Source: Campylobacter sp. MG1
GTDB lineage: Bacteria > Campylobacterota > Campylobacteria > Campylobacterales > Campylobacteraceae
Length of the DNA: 64,000 nucleotides
NCBI RefSeq assembly: GCF_026616895.1
Contig: NZ_JANYME010000001.1
Span: 242,615 to 306,614, forward strand
Direction of reading: 5' to 3'
Below the pieces are notes generated by a model. That model searched no databases and had not been told where the DNA came from. It saw nothing but the letters and a program-made list of their open reading frames with translations. Shown here one piece after another: positions 54,459-61,460 of the stretch (positions are counted from its first letter, which is position 1; each line of letters starts with the position of its first letter). The position numbers and the translations under genes were made by a program.

Positions 54459-55388
54459 ATGATATACGACTTAATAGTAATTGGTGCAGGTCCAGCAGGA
54501 ATTGCAAGTGCTTATGAAGCTCATAAAAATGGCTTAAAACACGTGTTATTAATAGAAAAAGCCGGTGAAAATTGTCAAACTTTTAGAACATATTATAAAG
54601 ACGGTAAAAGAGTTGATAAAGTTTATAATAAAATTGATATACCAAATATCGGTAATATACCTTTTGAAGATGGGACAAAAGAAACTTCACTTGAATTATT
54701 TAATAAATTTTGTGATAGTGGCTTTGAAATGATGTTTTCAAATGAAGTTGAAAAAATTAAACAAAACGATGATATTTTAATCGTCCATACTAGCAAAGGC
54801 GAATTTAAAACTAAAAATGCAGTAATTTCAATAGGTAGAATGGGAAAACCAAATAAGCCAAGCTATAAACTACCTTCAAAATTAAGTAAAGTTATCAATT
54901 TTAACGCAAATGATGCTAAAGAAAATGAAAAAATCTTAGTAGTTGGTGGTGGTAATAGTGCAGCTGAATATGCAGTGGATTTGAGTGTAAAAGCAAATGT
55001 AACATTATGTTATAGAAAATCAACTTTTACTAGATTAAATGATATAAATTTAGATAATGTTTATAAAGCTAAAATGACACTTAAAATGGGTATAGATATA
55101 GTTGAGGTAAATGAAGTAGATAATAAACCTGAAGTTACTTATACTAATGGTGAAAAAGAGATTTTTGATAGAATAATTTATGGAATTGGTGGCTCAACTC
55201 CAGTTGATTTTTTAACAAATTGTGGTGTAGAAATTGATGATAAAGGTGTTCCTACATTTGATACAAATATGCAAAGTAATGTTAAAAATATTTTCGTAGC
55301 AGGAGATATTGCTAGTAAAAACGGTACAAGCATAATAAGTGCATTAAATAATGCAAAAACCATTGCCGATTTCATTACTAAGGCTTAA
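54459..55388 (+). CDS. FAD-dependent pyridine nucleotide oxidoreductase (thioredoxin reductase-like, no CxxC)
   Basis: 309 residues from the ATG at 54459, six bases after AAAAGG; the ATG at 54453 touches the binding site. Two dinucleotide-binding folds: GAGPAGIASAYEA near 7-19 (FAD) and VVGGGNSAAEYAVDLS near 162-177 (NADPH). The later VAGDIASKNGTSIISALNN motif binds FAD. The CxxC pair of thioredoxin reductases is missing, so it is of the YpdA/ferredoxin-NADP reductase-like group. The substrate is unknown. It is divergent from trpS and followed by a coupled coiled-coil gene. Confidence 0.75.
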   Translation: MIYDLIVIGAGPAGIASAYEAHKNGLKHVLLIEKAGENCQTFRTYYKDGKRVDKVYNKIDIPNIGNIPFEDGTKETSLELFNKFCDSGFEMMFSNEVEKIKQNDDILIVHTSKGEFKTKNAVISIGRMGKPNKPSYKLPSKLSKVINFNANDAKENEKILVVGGGNSAAEYAVDLSVKANVTLCYRKSTFTRLNDINLDNVYKAKMTLKMGIDIVEVNEVDNKPEVTYTNGEKEIFDRIIYGIGGSTPVDFLTNCGVEIDDKGVPTFDTNMQSNVKNIFVAGDIASKNGTSIISALNNAKTIADFITKA

Positions 55389-55390
55389 AA

Positions 55391-57070
55391 TTGATAAAAA
55401 AAAACATAGTCATATATGTATTATTAATTGTTTTATTAGTATTAGGGATAGTTTATTTTACTATCCCAACAAAAGATATTAAAAAACAAGATACACATAA
55501 AATAGAAATAAAACAGCAAGAAAATAAAAAAGAAAACAAAAATATAGAGCAAAAAAAACAAAAACTAAATGTATCAGAAATTGATTTACAAAATTATGAA
55601 TTCTTAAATAATAAAATAGTCATGTTAACAAAACAAATAGAAATATTAAAAAAGAATAGTCCGAAAGAAATTAAAACGGAATTTGAAAAGATATATTTAG
55701 ACTTAGATAAAATAAAAATAAAAAACGAACAACTAAAATTAGAAAATAATAGTTTAAATCAAAAAATCAAACAAGAAATATTATTAGCAAATGAAAAAAG
55801 TAAAATATCTTATGAAGAAAAAATAACAAAAATAAACGAGCAATTATCTAATTACAAAGCACAAATAGATGAATTAATTAAAAACTTAAACGAAAAAGAA
55901 AAAATAATAAATAATCTTAACTCAACAATAGATACTTTAAAAAATGAAAAACAAACAAGTATAGTTGAAAAAGATAATTTACTAAAAAAAACACAGGATG
56001 AACTAAATTTATTAAATACAACATTAGAAGGCAAAAATAAAAATTTATTAAATATCACTAATGAAAATAATAATTTAAAAGCACAAATAGAAAATATGCA
56101 TAAATTAGAAAAAGAAAATAGTGAATTAAATACAAAAAATATAAATTTAGAAAAAGAAATAAAAACATTACAAGCATTAAATAAAACAAATGAGAATAAT
56201 AAAAATCAAGATTTATTAACAAAAATAAACGAAATAAATAATGTAGTTGAAAATCTTACTAAAGAAAACGAACAGCTAAACAACAAAATAAAACTAACTG
56301 ATGAATTAGAAAAAGAAAAAAATGAACTAAAAGACAAACTTTTTCGTACCAAACTAGAACTTGAAGAATATAAAAACACAAAAAAAAGCATTAATAATGA
56401 TTCTAATTTTAATGAAGTAAAAAAATCTTACGATGAATTAAACATTAAATTCTTAGAATTACAAGAAAAACTAAATAATAAAGAGCTAGAAAATAATAAA
56501 TATAAAGAAGATAATTTAAAACTTGAAAAAATAGTTGAAAATTTTAAAACAAATGATAATAATTATGAAAAAATAGCAAATTTAGAACTAGAAAAAAATA
56601 ATCTATTACAAGAATTAAATAATTTAAAAACAAACAATATGCAAGAAAATCAAACAATTAAACCACAAACATCATACGATAACGAAAAATTAAATACTCA
56701 AAACATAAAGTTATTAGATAGTATGATTTGTGATGATATAAAATCAGGTGAGACTACTTTAAGTCAGGCGTGCTATTTAAAACTTGATGAATTTTTAAAT
56801 AAATATAATGAAAATTTATTATACGAAATAACACCTATAATAGATGGTGGAGGATTCAAAAGTCTAAACGCCATAGATGGAATACACATTAGCTCTAAAG
56901 AAGTGCAAAGATTAACTCGCTTAGCTAATTTTGGATTATCAAAAGATAGAACAAAAAGTGCTGCAAGTTATATAAAATCAAAAATTCCTAATGCACTAAT
57001 TAGCTCAAGTTTAGAGCCTGAATACTCAAAAGACAATAAAAAAGGCTTTATTTTAAGAGTTTATAAATGA
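55391..57070 (+). CDS. membrane-anchored coiled-coil protein
   Basis: 559 residues from a TTG two bases after the oxidoreductase stop. One membrane helix (about 7-25), then a very long coiled coil (about 45-440) rich in Lys, Glu, Asn and Leu, and a C-terminal globular part (about 450-559) with LDSMICDDIKSGETTLSQAC and GLSKDRTKSAASYIKSKIP. The last segment has the feel of an OmpA-like peptidoglycan-binding or related domain (the KDRTKSAASYIK helix), but this is uncertain. It might span the periplasm. It overlaps the next gene by 4 bp. Confidence 0.6.
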   Translation: MIKKNIVIYVLLIVLLVLGIVYFTIPTKDIKKQDTHKIEIKQQENKKENKNIEQKKQKLNVSEIDLQNYEFLNNKIVMLTKQIEILKKNSPKEIKTEFEKIYLDLDKIKIKNEQLKLENNSLNQKIKQEILLANEKSKISYEEKITKINEQLSNYKAQIDELIKNLNEKEKIINNLNSTIDTLKNEKQTSIVEKDNLLKKTQDELNLLNTTLEGKNKNLLNITNENNNLKAQIENMHKLEKENSELNTKNINLEKEIKTLQALNKTNENNKNQDLLTKINEINNVVENLTKENEQLNNKIKLTDELEKEKNELKDKLFRTKLELEEYKNTKKSINNDSNFNEVKKSYDELNIKFLELQEKLNNKELENNKYKEDNLKLEKIVENFKTNDNNYEKIANLELEKNNLLQELNNLKTNNMQENQTIKPQTSYDNEKLNTQNIKLLDSMICDDIKSGETTLSQACYLKLDEFLNKYNENLLYEITPIIDGGGFKSLNAIDGIHISSKEVQRLTRLANFGLSKDRTKSAASYIKSKIPNALISSSLEPEYSKDNKKGFILRVYK

Positions 57071-57750
57071 TAATTTATCAATATAAAAACGGCTATCGCT
57101 ACAATAGTGATAGCATAATTTTATATGATTTTATAAGTAAAGATAAGCTTAAAGGAATAGGACTTGATATTGGTGCTGGGAGTGGAATTTTAAGCCTATT
57201 ATTAAGCGAAAATAAAAATATAAAAATAGATGCAATTGATATTCAAGAAAAAAATGTAAAATTATGCAAAAAAAATTATGAAAAAAATAATCTTGATTAT
57301 AAAGTAATTTTAGGTGATATTAAAGATTATAAAGTTTATAATTATTATGATTTTATAATCTCTAATCCACCATTTTATTCTAAAATGCAAGCACAAAATA
57401 AGCATTTAAATATTTCAAGACATATTGATTTTTTGCCACTTGAAATATTGTTAAAAAGTGCTGATAAATTATTAAAACCAAAAGGTTTTTTGTATTTTTG
57501 TTATGATGCTAAAAAAATTGATTTAATATTTGAAACCTTAAAAAATACGAATTTAAAATGCGAAATAATAAGATTTATTCACACAAAAGCCGAAAAACCA
57601 TCAAATTTAGTATTAATTAAAGCAAGAAAATTAAGCAAAAGCGATGTGCTGATTTTGCCACCTTTAATATGTAACGATAGTAATGGCACAACAAAAGAAT
57701 TTAATTCAATTTATCAAAATATCAAGGTTCAAAGTTATGATTTACAATAA
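57067..57750 (+). CDS. tRNA1(Val) N6-adenine methyltransferase-like protein (TrmN6/YfiC)
   Basis: 227 residues. SAM-binding GLDIGAGSGILSLLLSENK near 33-51 and the N6-adenine motif SNPPFYSK near 98-105, as in TrmN6. It likely methylates adenine in tRNA; the target is inferred from the family. It overlaps the coiled-coil gene by 4 bp and the YkgJ-type gene by 14 bp. Confidence 0.75.
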   Translation: MIIYQYKNGYRYNSDSIILYDFISKDKLKGIGLDIGAGSGILSLLLSENKNIKIDAIDIQEKNVKLCKKNYEKNNLDYKVILGDIKDYKVYNYYDFIISNPPFYSKMQAQNKHLNISRHIDFLPLEILLKSADKLLKPKGFLYFCYDAKKIDLIFETLKNTNLKCEIIRFIHTKAEKPSNLVLIKARKLSKSDVLILPPLICNDSNGTTKEFNSIYQNIKVQSYDLQ

Positions 57751-58102
57751 AGATTACTCATATTCATTTGATGAGAGTAAATGCAGTGAGTGTGGCGGTA
57801 AGTGTTGCACGGGTGAGAGTGGTTATATATTTTTAACTAGCGATGAAATTATCCAACTAGCTAAGATAAAAAATACAACTTTTAATGATTTTGTTAGTAA
57901 ATATTGCATTAAAGTAGGCGTTAGGTTTAGCCTAATTGAAAAGCCATATAACAATGGCTTTGCTTGTATATTTTTTGATGAAATTAATAAAAATTGTGGA
58001 GTATATGAAGCAAGACCTATGCAATGTAGAACATTTCCGTTTTGGGAATATTTTAAAAATAACCTAAAGGAGCTTAAAAAAGAATGTATTGGAGTAAATT
58101 AA
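57737..58102 (+). CDS. YkgJ-family cysteine-cluster protein
   Basis: 121 residues from the ATG at 57737; a longer start at 57683 would lie well inside the methyltransferase gene. The Cys pattern CSECGGKCC near residues 13-21, then FACIFFD, CGVYEARPMQCRTFPFW near 92-108, is that of the YkgJ/UPF0153 family, thought to bind an Fe-S cluster or zinc. The function is unknown. It overlaps both neighbours. Confidence 0.75.
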   Translation: MIYNKDYSYSFDESKCSECGGKCCTGESGYIFLTSDEIIQLAKIKNTTFNDFVSKYCIKVGVRFSLIEKPYNNGFACIFFDEINKNCGVYEARPMQCRTFPFWEYFKNNLKELKKECIGVN

Positions 58103-59463
58103 TACTAATATTATTATCAACTTTTTTATTAGCAAATAATGATGAATTAATATTAGATGCTTTATTGAACGAAAATAAAAATAGTGAAATTTCAAGTAAA
58201 GCATACGAAAAATTGTATAATAATACTAAAAATAAAGCATATTTAGAAGGAGCTATTAAGCAAGGGTTAGTAGCAAATTTAAATATTGATAATTTAATAA
58301 AAGAATTAGAAATTATTGATAATGAAAATATTCTTTTAACAAAAGTAAAAATAATTAAACTCGTAGAAAAAAAAGATTATAAAAAGTTAATAAAAATATA
58401 TTACGAATATATAAAAAACAATGAGGATTTAAGTCTTAGTGTAGCTGTACAAGAACAATTAATAAATGATAATTTAAACGAAAAAGCGTATATTATATCC
58501 AAAGATTATTATAAAAAATACAATAATTTATATAGTTTGTACATATATCTTCAAAGACTTATTACAATGAAAAAATATCAAGAAGTAATCAAACTAACAG
58601 ATGATATGTATAAAGAAGCTTTAAAAAATAATAAGATAGAAAAAGAATTTATACCATATTTTCAATTAAGATTAGTGGCATTAAAAGAATTGAAACAATA
58701 TGAAAAATTAATCAAATTAGAACCTAAAACAGTAGTAGAGTATCTTAATAAACTATTATCAAATAAAAAATATAATGAGATAATAGATATTACAAAAAAT
58801 ATTGAAAATAATAAAGAAAATGCTATATTTTTAGCATTCAAAGCACAAGCAATGGTAGAAAGATTAAAAAAATCAGATACTAAAGAATTAATCAAGCTGT
58901 CAAATTTATTATATAATTACACTAATGAAAAAACATTTATATATACTTTAGCACAATTCTTAATACATTTTAAAAATGAAAAAGAACTTGAAAAATTAAT
59001 TAATATAGATGAATTACTAAAACAAAATATTTTACATGAGTTAAAAAGATATAAAGAATTAAGCAAAATATTGTATGAAAATGCTATAAAAACTAACGAT
59101 AATAAAATGCTAATAGATAGCTATATATTTGAAATGTTAGACAATCCAAAAACATTTGATTATTTTAAACTTGATGAATTAGTAGCAAAAGGTGGATTTG
59201 ATGCTAATTCTTTTAATAACTACGCTTATACAATTATTGATGATAGAATAAATATTAAAAAAGGAATAGAACTAGCAAAAAAAGGTTTAGAATTAGAACC
59301 TTCAAATGTTTTTTTAATAGACACCTTAGCATGGGGATATTATTTATTAAATGATTGTAAAAATGCAAAAGAAATCTTCAATAAAATACCAAAAAATCAT
59401 AGTATTTTTAAAGAAAAAGATGTTATTTTGCATAAAAAAAGGATAGAAAAATGCAAAATTTAA
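58084..59463 (+). CDS. TPR-like repeat protein, exported
   Basis: 459 residues. A signal peptide is seen at the N-terminus (WSKLILILLSTFLLANNDE). The rest is a long series of amphipathic helices of TPR type (for instance GIELAKKGLELEPSNVFLI then DTLAWGYYLLNDCKNAKEIF near the C-terminus). Probably periplasmic and protein-binding. Start ATG at 58084, inside the end of the previous gene (19 bp overlap), with AAGGAG at 58067-58072. It overlaps the next gene by 13 bp. Confidence 0.65.
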   Translation: MYWSKLILILLSTFLLANNDELILDALLNENKNSEISSKAYEKLYNNTKNKAYLEGAIKQGLVANLNIDNLIKELEIIDNENILLTKVKIIKLVEKKDYKKLIKIYYEYIKNNEDLSLSVAVQEQLINDNLNEKAYIISKDYYKKYNNLYSLYIYLQRLITMKKYQEVIKLTDDMYKEALKNNKIEKEFIPYFQLRLVALKELKQYEKLIKLEPKTVVEYLNKLLSNKKYNEIIDITKNIENNKENAIFLAFKAQAMVERLKKSDTKELIKLSNLLYNYTNEKTFIYTLAQFLIHFKNEKELEKLINIDELLKQNILHELKRYKELSKILYENAIKTNDNKMLIDSYIFEMLDNPKTFDYFKLDELVAKGGFDANSFNNYAYTIIDDRINIKKGIELAKKGLELEPSNVFLIDTLAWGYYLLNDCKNAKEIFNKIPKNHSIFKEKDVILHKKRIEKCKI

Positions 59464-59921
59464 GTAAAGATATTTTAATCAAAAGCCTTAGTTTTAATAT
59501 TTTTTATCCTCGTGATTTAGATTTATTTAATAATAAAATAATTAAATTTAGCAAAGACTTAAATGACGATAGTGATGCTTTTATAACTAATAATTTTGAT
59601 GAATTAGGATACGCTAGAAGATATAGTAAAAAATATTTATTCTATTTTTCACAAAATTTAAATGAAGATGATTTAATAAAAGCTAGTATTTATGGTGCTG
59701 ATGGAGTAATTTTAGATAAAATTATAAATAAAAATTTAATAAATTTAGCTAGAAATTCAGGCTTTAACTTGGCATTTTTAGCTAAAAATAATACTGATTT
59801 ATTAAAAGCTACAATATATAATTTTAACATATTTATAACTAATAAAGATTTATTAGAAAATATCCCTAATACTAAACTAAAAGGAGAGTTATATGAATTA
59901 TCTAAAAGCACCTTGGCGTGA
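59451..59921 (+). CDS. reduced TrpC-like (indole-3-glycerol phosphate synthase) protein
   Basis: 156 residues, against about 258 for Campylobacter TrpC. The middle (LNEDDLIKASIYGADGVILD followed by an INLARNSGFNLAFLAKN helix-strand) fits beta4 to beta6 of the TIM barrel, and the gene sits before the HIT gene and mnmH exactly where trpC is in C. jejuni. The catalytic N-terminal EASPSKG motif and the last strands with the phosphate-binding part are missing. It still overlaps both neighbours, so it is expressed as part of the run. It is either a vestige or a protein with another job. Confidence 0.5.
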   Translation: MQNLSKDILIKSLSFNIFYPRDLDLFNNKIIKFSKDLNDDSDAFITNNFDELGYARRYSKKYLFYFSQNLNEDDLIKASIYGADGVILDKIINKNLINLARNSGFNLAFLAKNNTDLLKATIYNFNIFITNKDLLENIPNTKLKGELYELSKSTLA

Positions 59922-60363
59922 TAAATATTTTAAAGAAGATAGAAGTTTATGTCCTTTTTGCGAAGATAGTGAAGTGCTAGTTTATGAAGATGAATTATGT
60001 AGGGTTTTAATGAATAAATATCCTTATTCTCCAGGACATATTCTAATAACTCCTAGAAAGCATGTTGAGTTTTTAAACGATTTAGATGAGATAACTTGGC
60101 TTAGAATGGCAAAAATATCTAGATTTGCTGAAAATATTATGAGAACAACCTTGCACGCACAAGGAGTAAATATCGGACTTAATTTAGGCGATGCAGCAGG
60201 TGCTGGTATAGCAAAACACTTGCATTTGCATGTCTTACCAAGATGGCATAAGGATACTAATTTTATAACCACTATTTGTGATACTAGAGTTATAGGGACT
60301 AGCCTAGATGAATTATATTTAAAGATAAAAGAGAGCTTTAAAAACTACAATGCAGCTAATTAG
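59893..60363 (+). CDS. HIT-family nucleotide hydrolase/transferase
   Basis: 156 residues. Catalytic His triad KHLHLHVLPRW near residues 113-123 and an N-terminal zinc pair CPFCEDSE. The pattern is that of Ap4A phosphorylase/HINT-like proteins acting on nucleoside phosphates. The ATG at 59893, after AAAGGAGAGTTAT, lies inside the end of the TrpC-like gene (29 bp overlap), and it overlaps mnmH by 14 bp. Confidence 0.85.
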   Translation: MNYLKAPWRDKYFKEDRSLCPFCEDSEVLVYEDELCRVLMNKYPYSPGHILITPRKHVEFLNDLDEITWLRMAKISRFAENIMRTTLHAQGVNIGLNLGDAAGAGIAKHLHLHVLPRWHKDTNFITTICDTRVIGTSLDELYLKIKESFKNYNAAN

Positions 60364-61330
60364 TGCTAAAGAATTTTTAAATACTAATAAAAATATTTTA
60401 ATAGACGCAAGAAGTCCAAATGAATACAAAAAAGCACATTTAAAAAAAGCCTTAAACTTTTTTGCTTTAAACAACGAAGAGCATAAGTTAGTAGGGACAA
60501 AATATGCTACTAATAAATTTAACGCAAAATTATTAGGAGCTAGTTTTATTTGCAAAAACACAAGCATTCATCTTAAAAAAATACAAAATATAGCAAATCC
60601 ACATAAAGATGAAATATATATTTATTGTGCTAGGGGTGGTCAGCGAAGTGGTGCGATAGGTCATATTTTAAGTGAGATTGGATTTAAAGTCTATAAATGC
60701 GAAGGTGGTTTTAAAGAACTTAGAAACGAGATGATTTCGTATCTTAATAGCTATCAAAATCCTAATTTTGTAAGCCTAGCAGGAAATACAGCTTGTGGTA
60801 AAACAAGGCTTTTAAAATTACTTGATAATAAAATAGATTTAGAAAAATTAGCCCATCATTTCGGCTCAACTTTTGGCTCTCGTGGGTTTTTACAACCTAG
60901 CCAACAACAATTTGATATAAATCTAATAAATGAATTAAAAGCATTAAAAGATGCAAAAGTATTCATAGAAGCAGAGAGCAAAAACATAGGAACTATAACT
61001 TTATTTAATAATTTTTATGAGCAAATGAATAGCGGTATTAAGGTGTTTTGCGAAGCTAGTTTGGATATTAGAGTGCAAAATTGTGTGAATGATTATCAAA
61101 ACATTAGCTCGGAATTTTTTTATTTTTGTCTTGAGAGATTAAAGCCTTATTTAGGAAATGCCTTAGTTTATGAGCTAAGCACTGCTTATAATAATAAGGA
61201 TTTAAAAAGTGTAGCAAAAATACTTTTAATCAATTATTATGATAAGGTCTATAAAAAACCTAAGGAATTTGATTTATTATTAAATCTTGATGATTTAGAA
61301 AAAGCTAAAGATATTTTAAATAATTTATAA
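60350..61330 (+). CDS. mnmH: tRNA 2-selenouridine synthase
   Basis: 326 residues. An N-terminal rhodanese domain with active Cys in YCARGGQRSGAIG (about 90-102) is followed by a P-loop (SLAGNTACGKTRLLKLLD, about 137-154). This fusion is specific to MnmH (SelU/YbbB), which changes wobble 2-thiouridine to 2-selenouridine via a geranylated intermediate. It needs selenophosphate. In C. jejuni the gene after the HIT gene has the same rhodanese-like make-up. It ends the long coupled run. Confidence 0.85.
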   Translation: MQLISAKEFLNTNKNILIDARSPNEYKKAHLKKALNFFALNNEEHKLVGTKYATNKFNAKLLGASFICKNTSIHLKKIQNIANPHKDEIYIYCARGGQRSGAIGHILSEIGFKVYKCEGGFKELRNEMISYLNSYQNPNFVSLAGNTACGKTRLLKLLDNKIDLEKLAHHFGSTFGSRGFLQPSQQQFDINLINELKALKDAKVFIEAESKNIGTITLFNNFYEQMNSGIKVFCEASLDIRVQNCVNDYQNISSEFFYFCLERLKPYLGNALVYELSTAYNNKDLKSVAKILLINYYDKVYKKPKEFDLLLNLDDLEKAKDILNNL

Positions 61331-61381
61331 ATATTTTAATTTTTTAGTAGAATATAAAAATTTTCACGACTTATTTATCCG

Positions 61382-61401
61382 TTTTTTTTTTTATATATAA
61401 T
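61382..61401 (+). promoter_or_regulatory. promoter of the autotransporter gene with an 11-T run
   Basis: Eleven T (61382-61392) are followed by ATA and a perfect TATAAT at 61396-61401. The ribosome binding site AAAAGGATTTAG ends at 61460, just before the ATG at 61461. The T-run replaces the region where promoter-upstream elements would be read, so a change in its length would shift their spacing. Confidence 0.5.
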
Positions 61402-61460
61402 CACTCCCTTAATTTTTTCATAGATATTAAAAATATTTTAATAAATTTAAAAGGATTTAG

